Below are positions 45,850 to 58,500 of a DNA stretch of 64,000 nt, in pieces (within the stretch, counting starts at the first letter, position 1; each line of letters starts with the position of its first letter). The position numbers and the translations under genes were made by a program. The notes below the pieces were generated by a model. The model was not told where the DNA came from. It ran no database searches and was given only the letters and a program-made list of their open reading frames with translations. This DNA comes from Stereocaulon alpinum (taxonomy: Eukaryota > Ascomycota > Lecanoromycetes > Lecanorales > Stereocaulaceae). Location of the stretch: the NCBI GenBank assembly GCA_018257865.1, contig JAEUBA010000099.1:41772-105771 (forward strand), given 5' to 3'.

Positions 45850-46401
45850 TGCATGTCACCTGTACCTAGGGGAATGACAAGGCATTCTGCAACACAGTTC
45901 AGGAAGTGCAATGCTCTCTACTCGCCGAACATCTTCTGACCCCATTGCGACTCTGGCTACTAACAATTCCGTTTTCCAATGTGCCCTGCAGCCGGTAACA
46001 GCTCTCGATAGCCATTAATTTGGAGCACCAAAGGCGCAACTCTCAAAGTTGATGGTCTCGGACCCAAGTTCTCGTAAGGGAAGTTGGGTTGGACATATGA
46101 CAGCATTGGTAGTTCTTCCCTGAGCGAACAGAACGCAGAAAACCCCGCAGAGCTTGTTACTGCACAACAAGTCCTGGGCATGTTGTTGGACACGGTGAGG
46201 TGGAAACAATACGGTAGAGAAATTTTCCACCAATTGAATTTGTCGGCGGATCGCCCGCCAGCCTCCGATGGTCCACCCCCACTGCAGGAGCTTAACCCCA
46301 CCAAGCTCACCGCGCCGAGCTCGCTCACTCAACCAATTTCTTCACTCTGCTGCAAATCCTTCAAAACTTCTCACTTTTCTTATTCTCATCACCTGCACAT
46401 C
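45850..46401. other. Intergenic region upstream of enolase
   Basis: About 550 bases with no convincing gene. The last 80 bases before 46402 are CT-rich (TTCTTCACTCTGCTGC, TTCTCACTTTTCTTATTCTC), a common leader of highly expressed fungal glycolytic genes. Confidence 0.55.
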
Positions 46402-47950
46402 ATGGGTATCACTAAGATTCACGCTCGCTCGGTCTATGACTCCCGCGGCAATCCTACCGTCGAGGTTGACCTTGTTGACAGCACTGGATTGCACCGAGCA
46501 ATCGTTCCCTCGGTAAGTATTTCCCTGCTGCCTCTCAAATCCTCTCCAGATATTGACGCCATGGTTGCCAGGGTGCATCAACAGGCCAGCACGAGGCGCA
46601 CGAATTGCGTGATGGAGACAAGACGAAATGGAGTGGAAAGGGTGTCCTGAAAGCCGTGGCCAACGTCAACGACATTATTGGACCTGCTGTTCTCAAGGAA
46701 GGCTTCGATGTTAAGGATCAATCAAAGGTTGACGAATTTCTGATCAAGCTCGATGGCACAAAAAACAAGAGCAAGCTGGGAGCCAATGCCATCTTGGGTG
46801 TAAGCTTGGCTGTTGCGAAGGCCGGTGCTGCTGAGAAGGTAAGAATCCACACAGGTTGGTCTTTGCTTCATTACAAACTAATTGGTACCTCCATCGATGA
46901 ATAGAACATCCCCCTCTACGCTCACATTTCCGATCTTGCGGGAACCAAGAAGCCATATGTCCTACCTGTCCCATTCATGAACGTTCTCAATGGTGGATCT
47001 CACGCTGGGGGTCGTCTGGCTTTCCAGGAATTCATGATTGTTCCCGAGTAACATCACTCTCATATTCTTCTCTACATCAGCTGACTTTTACAGTTCCGCC
47101 CCATCTTTCACCGAAGCCATGCGTCAAGGAAGCGAAGTTTACCAGCAGCTCAAGTCTCTTGCAAAGAAGAAGTACGGCCAATCCGCTGGAAATGTTGGTG
47201 ATGAGGGTGGTGTCGCTCCAGATATCCAAACCGCAGAGGAAGCTTTGGACCTGATTACTGAGGCTATCGAAAAGGCGGGATACACCGGCAAGGTCAAAAT
47301 CGCAATGGATGTTGCATCAAGCGAATTCTACAATGAAGAGGCCAACAAGTACGACTTGGACTTCAAGAACCCAGACAGCGACAAGAGCAAGTGGGTCACC
47401 TATGAGCAGCTTGCGGATATGTACAAAAGCCTGGCCAGCAAGTATCCCATTGTCAGCATTGAGGACCCATTCGGAGAGAACGACTGGGAGGCGTGGAGTT
47501 ACTTCTATAAATCTTCTGACTTCCAGATAGTTGGGTATGTATCGCTCCTCCCGTCAATTGAGTCAAAGTACTGATCTTGCTTACAGCGATGACTTGACCG
47601 TCACAAATCCAGAATTCATCAAGAAAGCAATCGAGACAAAAGCCTGCAACGCCCTGTTACTGAAAGTCAATCAAATTGGATCCCTCACCGAAGCAATTCA
47701 GGCCGCTAAAGACGCTTACGCTGCTGGATGGGGTGTCATGGTCTCGCATCGTTCCGGCGAAACTGAGGATGTGACGATTGCAGACATTGCTGTTGGCTTG
47801 CGATGCGGACAAATCAAGACCGGAGCACCTGCTCGATCGGAGCGTTTGGCTAAGCTGAACCAGATCCTGAGGATCGAGGAGGAACTTAGCAAGGAGACTC
47901 CGTCGGCTATCTTCTGCGGTGACAAGTTCCGCAATGCTGTCAAGATTTGA
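46402..47950 (+). CDS. eno1: Enolase (2-phosphoglycerate hydratase)
   Basis: Five exons (46402-46512, 46572-46838, 46905-47047, 47094-47534, 47587-47950) encode 441 residues. The start is MGITKIHARSVYDSRGNPTVEVDL. The mobile loop reads GASTGQHEA. Metal ligands sit in KIAMDVASSEF, SIEDPFGENDW and GDDLTVTNP. The catalytic Lys lies in LLLKVNQIGSLTE, and the phosphate site is SHRSGETED. All signature residues are intact, so it should be active in cytosolic glycolysis, interconverting 2-phosphoglycerate and phosphoenolpyruvate. Introns are 46-66 bases with CTGAC or TTGAC branch sites. The position of intron 1 directly before GASTG is typical of filamentous fungi. Confidence 0.97.
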
Positions 47951-49149
47951 GGAAGTCTGGTGAAGGAGAAGCAGTTGTAAATCTGCGCATTGGGTCCTGT
48001 CAACATTGCTAGACTGCCGCGCCCATAGACCAGGTAGCCAAGTACACTAAAAGAAGTTCAGATTGTTGGATATCGTATATCCTCCCGAGATCACGTCTTC
48101 TAGCTACCTACCTGTTCATCCAAATACCCTACACTCTCTACCTCAAACCTCAAAACTTCCACACAGAACTCTTCCCAACCCTCGTTCGGACCACCTTACC
48201 TGACCTTATATCTTTACCCGCAAGGCATCACCTCCCCTCCCTCAACCCTCTCAAACTTCCCCTTCCACCCCCCTCTTCTCCCTCCCCATCATCAAAATCT
48301 CCACCCCACACTCCCATTCACTACCCCACTACCCAACTAACACTCACAAACACTAATGTCCCTTGCAGCGCAATCGTCAAGATTCCATGATCGAATCTCT
48401 CTACGCCTTAACGCTACTACTCTATGACCCCGTTCGAAAGGGCAGAAGCGCTGTTGTGCTGTGATTTTAACTCGTTGGATGGGCGTGGCGGCAGGCTTTG
48501 GGGTGGTGGTGAGTAGATTTTTGTGGTGGTGTTGGGAGCGTGGGGATGATGTGGGGGACTTCGGTGTTGGGGAGGCAGGATGTTTTGTTGGTGTTGGTTG
48601 TGTACGGTAAGGGGCGGGGTTTGGGGGGAGGGAGGGTTATGGTGCGGGTTAGGGTTGAGTTGGATTGGGGTGAGAGGGGTGGTGAGATGGGGTGGTGAGA
48701 TGGTGGGGGGAGGGGGGCAGGGGTTTGGAGTGGGAGGGAGGGTGGGGGTGGATGCTTTGCGAAGGGGGGGTTTTAAGGTAGATTTATGGGAGGGGAGTGT
48801 GGTTATTAGAGATGATTTTGCACGCTTGTATGCTTGTTGTGTGGATGGAGGGGGTTTTCTGATAAGGGGTTCTGTATTCTTCTTATGGTAGGCGTGTTGT
48901 GGTCAGAAGCATGGTAAGGTTTGAAGTTTGTGAAGGCAAAAAGTGACAGCGAGAATGATTAGTGAAGAAGGCGCGAAGTTGTTTTCCATACAGAAGCGCA
49001 CCCGTGTAGTTGAAAGCAGGTGATGGTTCGCTGATGGGCCACTCTTGTGAGTTGCTAGGTAGCCTCGTCTGCTGGTTTGGTATCTGACTATACTGAAAGA
49101 ACTCTAGACCGATAACAACGACCAGATAGACAGATTGCCTGCAATTCAC
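47951..49149. other. Intergenic region downstream of enolase with C-rich then G-rich blocks
   Basis: No gene is seen. The plus strand is pyrimidine/C-rich at about 48,120-48,370 and then strongly G-rich at about 48,480-48,790, with many GGG and GGGG runs. The open frame at 48580-48891 is only a by-product of the G-rich composition (Gly/Val/Trp). Confidence 0.6.
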
Positions 49150-49760
49150 TCAGCCGTCATACTTAATGGTCACCTTTTCATCCCTCCAAAAGCCAGCAAA
49201 TCGGTCTCCTCCCTCAAACTGACGAGAGAAAATCAATATGCTCTGCACGCCTCATGCCCGTACGCCTGCACAAGTTGTATCGTACCATAGAGCGCAATCT
49301 CCAACAGATAATAAGTCAACTTCGCCTTAGGTTCGGAGATGGCTTCCTGGCTCATGTACCACCATAAGCGTGGGTCGCTAGCTTCTGAGACTAGTGTTAT
49401 GCCATCGCTAGGCAGCTCGTGCGATCGTTGCCAACCCGCTGCGATGCGATCATTCATTTGTTTAAGGAACGCCTGCTGTGCGAACATTCCTGCTGCGGCG
49501 GAAGGAAAGGAGTTGGTCCCGGATATCTCAAAAATGACTTGGTATCCTTCGAATTCGAATGTGAATGGGTTTTTGGGCAATTTGAGATGTAACGGGGCGG
49601 CATCGACGCTAAAGTTCGATGGATTTTTGTTATATAAATCTACCGACTTGGCTGGCAAACCGAAATTTTGAGTAGAGGAAGGAAGCGCCGGAACCTGTTG
49701 GAGGAAGATAGCGTAGCATGAGATTCTTAATAGTGTGTTCATTGACGGTATACGCAACAT
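49150..49760 (-). CDS. Unrecognised, probably secreted protein
   Basis: The main exon starts at ATG 49760 (MLRIPSM) or 49742 (MNTLLRISCYAIFLQQVPA), which opens a plausible signal peptide. It runs to 49272. I infer a 53-base intron to 49219 and a last exon 49218-49150, because the frame then continues FEGGDRFAGFWRDEKVTIKYDG, which is far more protein-like than the immediate stop. The donor gtgcag is weak, so this end is tentative. The mature protein is about 155-180 residues (FTFEFEGYQVIFEIS, ITLVSEASDPRLWWYMS, TYYLLEIALYGTIQL) and lacks cysteines after the signal. It resembles short secreted lineage-specific fungal proteins. I do not recognise a function. It lies about 2.5 kb from the transposon-rich block. 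Confidence 0.6.
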
Positions 49761-50863
49761 AACTTCTGATACTGCATGACGAAATTTCAGTCTTAGACAA
49801 AAGTTAGGGGCAACGTCAAGATATACCTTGTGCTGCGCGCTTGTACACTTGCCGCATTGTGAGACCTTTCCCACGTTTTGCTTCAGCGAAAGCGTAAATC
49901 CCACAGTCGACTGAGTAGACCCAGGTATGATCCGCAGAAAAAGGCCGGCCTGTATATGTGTGTATGTGGATATAGATCCTTCCGGTGAGATGTCTTAAAA
50001 TGCGGTATTTGATCAGCATATGGCGGTCACTTCGTTGTGGGGAATAGGAGCTCATCCGGGTGCTGTCTTCCTTACTACTGTATCAGGTGGCTCTCTTTAC
50101 GTGTTGGTGAGACTGTCTTGCGGCTGCTGTAATCCCAGTTGAAGGAGACTCGACGTTCTTTTTGCCCAATCTGCGCTCCGTACGGGCCTCCGAAGATACG
50201 ATCATGACCTGGTTAGTAGCTCATGTTGACGTGGATGAGCTGATATGGTTAGCATGGCATACAATTGAGCTATGCACTTATGAGCAGCGCTGCACTGGGT
50301 CCCAGTCACAGCAGACGAAAACTCGAATTTCCTTTTGTTTATTGGCCCCGAGGTCGCGTGCACTTGTAGAGATTATCGCTTTCCGTATCATCTCTTCACT
50401 GCTGCGGGACGTATCGTTTAACACAAGCTCTACACCCGTGCCGTCTTCTGGTCCCCAAATAGTGCTCTGTGGCTTCGCTCCTAGCCCAACATTCGCTTCT
50501 TGCATCCTGCTCAAAAGACTTATATTCTTGCGAGACTCCGATTCATGGACAAGCTTCTGTGTCTCCTCTCTTGCTTCATAGGAGCTTGTTTGGCTCGCAA
50601 TCATCCCATTAAGGAGCCACTACCTCACTATAGGAAGCAAAATGCTTTGCCAACCTTTCGAAAAGATCTTGCGCTTCTGTCGCCTTCACAATAAGACATG
50701 CTTTGAAATGGCTTATGTGTGGAATGTCGCGCAAGCGACTCCCGACAGGTTACGTACTTATAAACGAAAGGCGAACCAGTATCCTAGTATTTGCAGGTCG
50801 CAGTAAGGTGTAATTATTTCAATGCTGTTTGCATTCCTTGGGTCCTCGGATACGTTGATTGAC
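49761..50863. other. Divergent intergenic region between the two putative secreted proteins
   Basis: Several short frames (49816-50055 minus, 50162-50581 plus, 50278-50604 minus) overlap one another and show no family. The region must contain both promoters. Confidence 0.45.
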
Positions 50864-51619
50864 ATGCATATCCCTCAGTGGCTGCTGTACTTTTTTGTTA
50901 CCCCATTACCAAAATTAGTGTATGCACCAGCCATTACCTCTACAGAAAGATCCTCCAAGAGGGCACACATCAATCGTACGTCCAATCTTGCGAATAAAGA
51001 CCCTCGAATTCCTGGCTTCAAGGCACATGTATTACATGGTCTGTCCAAGGCCCAAAGCTATTCCCGTTCTTCAGATCCTGTCCTGCTTCACGAAGTACGA
51101 AATTACGTTCGAGGTGGACCAAGCATCAGCCTGCCCGACTTCCTCGCCATCGACCTCGACGTTATAATACTGGACCGAGGGGTCCCCGTACTTGCCACTC
51201 TCCAGGGTGATCTCAGGTGGGGTCGCTGGAGAACCAGCCTCGTAGATTTCCTACCATTTGACGTTGGGAGACTGCAGGAAGGCATCACCTTTAGTGAGAT
51301 GGGAACGGTCATGGATGAAGACAGAGCACTGCTGAGTCTTGCCGAAAAAGGCTTAACGATTCCTTTCGAAATTATCCATCTGTGCCGGCCAATAGTCATG
51401 GGTACCCGTACTCTTGTCTATGTCTTCAACGCGCCACCACAGAAATCTGGAGAGTCACGACGTTACCTTCCCATTGTCGCAGAAGGGCCCAACAGAGGAG
51501 AGTTGATAAGTCAGCAAATAAACGCCTGCCTTTCGCTAGTATTGGAGAACACAAATTTCAGCACAACGTCTCTGGAGGCGTCGATATCGGCAGCTTCCCG
51601 TGGTGGGGATTTCCGGTAG
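50864..51619 (+). CDS. Unrecognised, probably secreted protein
   Basis: From the ATG at 50864 the frame encodes 251 residues; an upstream ATG at 50822 adds 14. MHIPQWLLYFFVTPLPKLVYA is a good signal peptide with cleavage expected after VYA. The body has alternating hydrophobic strands (ISLPDFLAIDLDVIILDRGVPVLATLQGDLRWG, ALLSLAEKGLTIPFEII, TRTLVYVFNAPPQKSG). I do not recognise the family. In a second frame, after about 51,555, HNVSGGVDIGSFPWWGFPVVRLHQVRG also looks protein-like. A missed intron or frameshift near the 3' end is therefore possible and the true C-terminus may differ. It is the last gene before the RIP-affected repeat block. Confidence 0.55.
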   Translation: MHIPQWLLYFFVTPLPKLVYAPAITSTERSSKRAHINRTSNLANKDPRIPGFKAHVLHGLSKAQSYSRSSDPVLLHEVRNYVRGGPSISLPDFLAIDLDVIILDRGVPVLATLQGDLRWGRWRTSLVDFLPFDVGRLQEGITFSEMGTVMDEDRALLSLAEKGLTIPFEIIHLCRPIVMGTRTLVYVFNAPPQKSGESRRYLPIVAEGPNRGELISQQINACLSLVLENTNFSTTSLEASISAASRGGDFR

Positions 51620-52210
51620 TAAGATTACACCAGGTTCGTGGCGTATTACGCACCTGACCTGAAAGCCTTCAAGCTACCGTAACTGGGCGTAAGGCTAGCT
51701 ACGAAAGAACATTGGCAGTCTGAGGTGTCAGCAATGTCAGAATCCCGTTTCAAGAACGATCATAAAGCTGGACTCTTTGCTATTAATCAGTACGTAACGA
51801 CATAGGACAACGTCTAAGTTGATTGAATTGTTTTGCCATAATGCCATTGCTGGGTTTGGTATAGTCTTACCGACTCCATCCATCACAATTGCCACTTGAT
51901 CCGACACCTAGCCTGGGATTAGTAATCAAAGTGCACACATGTTGTGCAAATAAGTCGAAGAGGGGGCTGGGTATTCAAGTATCCTGCAGTGTTTGGGGAT
52001 TTTGGGCGTTTTGCTAGCGTTAGGATTCCGGTGCTGGGGCTTAATGACTAGAAAGAGAAGGCAGAGCTTTGTCTGAAACGGTGTGTCGAGTCATCTTGTT
52101 CATCGTAAACTGAGTGTATCGTTCATCGTAGGTTAGAATAATGGCTGAATCGCTCAAGTGGGAAGCTTTCGCTTTTGTATCTATCCGTCCTTTACATATT
52201 GTATCGCCAA
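51620..52210. other. Transition from gene space to the repeat block
   Basis: Base composition is still normal to about 52,210, and no gene is recognisable. RIP-type composition starts after about 52,260. Confidence 0.5.
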
Positions 52211-55200
52211 TTAGAAGGATTCACCCCCCAACCGATCAGCCCTATAGGGCTGAAATTTGAAAACTTCTTTTATATTTATAGAAATCGACGTTTTAATCTC
52301 TTACTATAATAATAACGTCGGCAAATCCAAACCCTCTTTTAATAGAGCCTAGGGCTAGCCCGGGGCCAACGGGGCTCCCGTAGCAGAATAGCTAGACGGC
52401 TAGCCCTAGGTGGCTCGGGGCGGGTAGGCGACGATCCTAGAGGGCCCCGTACTCCAAGCGTAAGCCACTAGTAGCCGCCCCTAACAGCCCCTAATATAAC
52501 GCCTACGGCCCGACCTAGGGCTATCCTCTAGGGCCTATACGCGATCCTATAGGGCCTAGGCGTAATCTATAGGGTACCCTATCTAACCTATCGACTCTAT
52601 CTACTACCCTACTGTATCTAGGGCTCCTAGCTTAGCAGGGGTAGAAAAAAGTTCCGCTAGGGTAGAAAGTTTATCTAGGGTAGAACTTTTTTTTTTCTAC
52701 CCTAGATAAGCTTTTTATATATACTAAGTATTAGTTATAGTTATACTTAGCTAAAAACTTTAGCTTAGTATATACTTCGTATATACTAAATATTTATAAA
52801 TATAGGTTACTATATATATACTTTATATATACCTAGCGTATTTTATTTATAATATATATACCCTTATATCCTCTTCTATTATAATATAAGCTATACCTAC
52901 TCCTAATATATATCTAAATTTAACTATTATTAATATAACTCTTTTTTAAGTTCGCTATTATTATAAATATATTATATATATAAGCTAAACTTATCTATAT
53001 ATATATAAACTAGAGAATACCTATAAAAATCCAGATTTTTACTATTTTTACTAAGGCTATTAATTAGGTAATAGTACCTAAGTATATACTATATTCTTTA
53101 TTAATTAGTTATTCGTATATTTATAACTATCCAGCCTAATAATATATAGATTCGCCTACTTCGTAACCTATAAAAATAATATATAGAGCTGACTATAACT
53201 AAAAGCCGGCCGTAACTATAGGTTAATACCTACGAACTTTATAGATTACCCCTAGGACTTATTTATTATTATTATAAATACTAGGCGGACTAGATATTAC
53301 TTACGTATAAAGGGCGTAGGGATCCTCTTATTATTTTCCTTAGACTATAATAGTATCTTAAAGAGTATTGCCTTTTCGCTATTATACGTGCCGCCTATAA
53401 TCTCGCCTTTAAAGATATACTTACTATACTATATAACCTAGAGCTAAGTCCCGTTATAAAGCCGTAGCGGATCTAAGTTTCTAAGTAATATAACTAAAAC
53501 ACCCGGTTTAATACAGAGCTTATAGGGCGGTAGCGAGGCCTTATAAAATATATTAAAATATTTAGTCGGAAAGAGGTCTTTATCTTCTTTAGAAACAGCC
53601 TAATTAATACTTTAGTATATAGTAAGCTTACTAGGTATCTACGTTATAAGCTTACTATTAATCTTAGTAATATCCTTATTTATAATAGTAAGAATAGCTC
53701 TTTAAGATAGATACTCTCTATCTACTATACCTAGGTAATATAGGTTTAGGTATACCTTATTATTAACTTATTAATAGCGTTTTTAGGAACGTAGCTATAA
53801 GCCTAAGGTACTACGTCTTCCTTAGTAGTAGAGCTCTTCTAAATACTAGACCTATTCCCAATCTTAAGAAGATCGATAGTAAAAGCCCTTATATTAGTAT
53901 ATATAGAATCGGTAAGATTAGGATTATTAAGTCGTTTATTAATAGTTAGGTCTAATTATATAGTATCCTACTAGAACTTAGCCTATTATATATAGGTATT
54001 AATAACCTAACTACTAGATCCGCTAGTTACTACTAGTAGGGTTTATTAAAAATTACCGTAGAAGTAGACGACCTTACCCCTAAACTACGCCCCCTTATTA
54101 TTATAGATATCTTAAAGGCTTCGGCTTATAGCCTCTATATTATACCTACTCTATATAGGCGACTTATTCTAAAAGATTACCTAAGCTCGCTTTATAAGCT
54201 TTATAAGGTTTATCCCTTTCTTAATCCTATACGAAGAAGTAGCGTCTGAATCTAGTAGTATCTTAAATTAGGAGTAGGTAGTACGGCTACCTTAGAGGAG
54301 CGTTACTACTATACCTAAGAATACTATAGCTAGAGCTACTTTTTATTTAAGGCGTACTTTCTTTATTATAATATTCTTAACGAAGGTCTTACTAGTACCC
54401 CTAGTGCTATTAAGAAAGAATAGGGTACTAGGGGCTCTATATTTATTATCCGTATTCGTATTAATAGTATCTATAATCTGGTTAATAGCGTAGCTTTAAT
54501 TAGGATTAAGCTTACTCTATAAGAACTCGATATCCTTAGGGCTAATATTATAGGATATCTCTTCGCGTAAGAGCTAATTAAGAATATCGCTTATACTATT
54601 AAAGTTAATAGTAGGAATTAGTAGATTATATTAAGCTAGATCCTCTATACGCTTTAGAGTAGAGGTATATTCTAACTAACTATTAATAAGGTAGAGTGTA
54701 TACTGCTTAGTATATATAGTCTCTTTACTAGCCGGTATCTAAAGCGTCTAAAATTCCCGTTATAAGACGTATATATAATTAGATAATATATACTCTTTAT
54801 ATTTATCCTATAATACTAAAGTGTCTATCGGTTAGAGCTTAAGTAATACTATAATAAATAGGCTCTATAGTCTATAACCCCCCTAAAGTCCTTACCCTTA
54901 TCTAAGATCTTATTAGTATACTTATTATTTTTAGTTAGCCTAAGCTTTATATAGGCTTCTTTCTATTCTATTATATAGCCGTTAATTATATATAGGTCGT
55001 TAAAAGACGTAGTACCCTTATAATAATATAGGAGTAGTTATAAATAATATAAATCCTTACTCTTAGAGCTAATAAAGTATATACGCCTAAGGGCTTTACC
55101 TTTTTTATAAACCTTCTGCCGCTTAGATTACTTAATCTAGGTAAAATACTTTAGAAAGTTAGTATATAGGTAATCTAGCGGGTTCTTTTCGACTATAAGT

Positions 55201-58200
55201 TACCTACTATTCTTCTTCCTAAAAAGTAGTAGCTAGCCTTAATTAAGGGCTTCCTTAGCGATCTAATTTATCTTAAAGTACTTAGTTAAGGTAGTTCTAT
55301 ATAGCTTTTTATTATCTATAAGCTTCTACTTAGTAATATTATTTACAGCCTTATCTTCGCCTAGATTAAATAGGATATATTATTAATCTAGTAGATAGAT
55401 CTATAAGCGCTCTATATAAGGCTTTATTATACCTATACTAAATAATAATAGCTTCTATACGGCCTCTACGGAGCTAATCTAGCGAGCTAAATAGTACTTA
55501 GTAATCTTATCTACCTCCTTACCTTATTACTTAAGCTGCCCTAAAGGAGTAGGGTTATTATTATAGTACTTATTACGTTAAGTTAAGGTAATATCAGCCC
55601 GATCTAGGCCCTTATAGACGTATTTATATAGATAGAAAACTAACTTAATAGAGCTATAGATCTTAATATTAATATAGCTACTATATTTCTTTAATAGATA
55701 GGGATTATACGGAATAACCTATCTATTATTAATATTTATATTTTTAAGAGGCTCTATAAATAGACGTTTATACTAAGGGTAGCTCCTATTAGGGGCGAAC
55801 TTAGTTTAGTTATAAAAATCCTTAGGGAAGCTTTTACTATAATAATTCTTCTCTTTACTATAGTATATATTATTAGGGTTACTAGTATAGCGATTATAGA
55901 CTATATATTATAGAACTAACTTATAGAGCTTCTTATTAGCTCCTTTATTAGGTATAAATACTTAGACGACGCTATTAATATCTTTAATAGTATAAATCCG
56001 ATCCTCTTCCTATATAATTAATAAAATATAGGTATATAGCAGTCCTCGCTTTTAAAACTTAATTATAAAGTAATAAGTAATATTAATACTAAGTATATAA
56101 AGCTTAAGGAGGTTATATATAAGCTTATTAAGCTTCTACTTAAATATATAGGCTATTAGATTATAACGGTACTCTTATATCTAGCTAGGCTTTAGTAGAT
56201 TTTAAATATTAGGCTACTTAGGATTATACGTAAAGGTAATAAAGTACTTAGGTTTACCCCTTTTCCGAATAATTATTATTATATCTTATATCTTCGCCTT
56301 TATATATCATAGGCTTCCTAGTATTATAGCTGGTAGTATAGTTACTTTAGACCTAAAATCTTTAAGAGAGATACTAGGGTTAGTATTAAGCCTATCTATA
56401 AGCCTTAAGTAGTAGTTAGCTTAGATAGTTTACTAATTTCGCCTATACTAATTTAGATCGTTTATCTTAATTAAAGCTTAGATATTAGTAACCTAGTAAC
56501 TAAAAAAACGCCCTCTATCTAGTATATAACTAAAGTAAGGTAAACGGATCTATAGTATAGTTAGATTTAGAAGGAAGATATTTTAATCTAGAAATATTAT
56601 AATCTAACTTAGGGTAATAAAAGATACTTACCTATATCTACTTTATATAAAACTAACGCCTTATTAATTATATAGATTCTCTACGCCCTTAAGGTATATT
56701 ATCGCTATTAGTATTAAGGTTATTTTCTTACTCTAAGTCGTTACTACTATCTTCTTACTTTAGATCCTCCGAAAACTGGAAGTTATAGCGAGATAGTATA
56801 CCAGCGGTATAATTACGCTATAATATATATAATAGATAATCGCTAGGAAGCTATCGACTAGTTAATAGGATATAATTATACTACGACTACTCGCTAAATA
56901 GGAATAGTAAGATATACCGTAGAGCTATATAAGAAGGATACTACTTTAGGATTATTATAAGACCCCCCTCTTTAGTTTCTATATAGATATTACGTTTAAT
57001 ATAACCCTTTTTCCTATTAGTAGGTATAATTATAATACGGGCGACCTTAGTAGACGTAGGGTAATTATATATACCCCTATTTTAATATTTTAGATTAAGC
57101 TGCTAAATACGTATACTTATTATCTTAATTAGATATCTTTCCTTATCCTCCTTTATATAATCGAAGTAAGTCTTAAAACCTTAAGTATATAGATTAATAG
57201 TATATAGGATATACTATAGTTAAGTAAGGGTAGCTAGATCTATACCCCCTAAATAGTACTACTAAGTATCTAGTTACTCCTATATACTATTTAAGGTATA
57301 GATTTAAGTAAACTTCGCCCGTTCGCTATTATCCGGTATAAGAGGCCTTATATAATAGTAGACTAACCCCTAGATTCGGAACGTAGTATAGCCTATATTA
57401 AAGTTAATATTATTAGCTACCTTACTAGTAAAGGAGAGGCTATTATTATAGCTAACGATATTTTAAATAAACTCTTTACTGCGAGTAGTCCTACGGCGTA
57501 TAGGGTACCTATCTACTAAGACGTCTTTAATTTTATAAAGTAAGTTATTTATTTTACGCGCTATAAGCTTACAGTCCTTTTCCGGTCTATTAGGTAATAA
57601 ATTAACCTCTTCCGGCTTATATAATTAATCGGGCGGTAGCTAATTATTCTTTCTATTATTATAGTATAGCTACTAATTATAGGGCCTACGTTCTATAGGC
57701 TAAGACTAAGTAGTATAGTAGGGGTAGGTATTAGACGTATTATAGAAACCTTTATTAATTATAAAGAGCTTTACGTCTTTAGCCGTAGCTAGGTCCCTAT
57801 ATAACTAGAACGTAGCCCTATTCCTCAGCTAATATAAGCTACGCTAGCGACTAGGGTAGTCTAGGCTATAGTCTTCTATAGTTCGTTCCTAGTAGGCGTA
57901 GTAGCGTAGAGTACGCTTAGAGTATACTAGTTTAGGTAGGGGAGTAATTAAGTTAATATCTATAAACTTAGTAGGCGCTAACCTAGTAATATCTTCTAGA
58001 GTAGGAGCTAGTAGAGGGACTCTTTATAAGATTACCACCTATAAATATAAGTTAATAGGGTTATAATCACGCTGTATTATAGTATAGCTATTAATATAAG
58101 AATTATAGTAAGGCTCCTAGAATAGCCTACTTAGTAAATACCTAAGTACTGCGGTCTCCTCTATAGTATTAACTATATCCTCCCTTATAATATTAATTAC

Positions 58201-58500
58201 CTAAGTAGCTATTATAGTATTTTTAGGTCTACTATACCTAACCCCTATACTCTTATAAGTCTTCTTCCTCTTATTACTAGCGGTATTTGGGTTAAGCTCC
58301 GTAAGGGCTAGTCGTTTAATAGAGGAGCGAAAGGAGGTAGTAGTATAATTATAGCGATAGTTAAGGTTACGAAGACGGTAAGTATATATAGTAAGATATA
58401 TATCCTTAGGAGGAGCGATATTATCTATAAGCTATCTATTATATATAATTTATATATAGATAAGGTAGTAGAGAGAAAAAAAAAAGAAGAAAGTACTAGT
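52211..58500 (-). mobile_element. RIP-degraded Helitron (Rep and PIF1-like helicase relics)
   Basis: Reading the minus strand through its many stops gives Helitron proteins. Near 57,250-57,480 it reads YNNSLSFTSKVANN, TTFRIQGLVYYYIRPLIP and ERAKFTQIYTL, the Helitron helicase-like N-terminal domain. Near 54,250-54,440 it reads FFLNSTRGTSKTF, ALAIVFLGIVVTLL, GSRTTYSFKI and LIKRA, a decayed PIF1 helicase Walker A region. At the left end a 16-base perfect palindrome (52,237-52,252) is followed on the element strand by 22 bases and then CTAA before a T, a possible Helitron 3' terminus at 52,211. The right (5' TC) end could not be placed; 58,500 is approximate. CpA and TpG are nearly absent, so the copy is dead. 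Confidence 0.75.
52662..52715. repeat. Inverted repeat with 20-bp arms
   Basis: AAAGTTTATCTAGGGTAGAA and, after a loop of T residues, its reverse complement with one mismatch form a strong hairpin. The mismatch is T versus C, consistent with RIP. The core CTAGGGTAGAA also occurs as a direct repeat just upstream (about 52,650). It could be the end of a small inverted-repeat element nested in the Helitron. Confidence 0.65.

Noticed and set aside
48580..48891. 103-codon Gly/Val/Trp-rich frame
   Set aside because: Product of the G-rich strand; composition unlike a protein.
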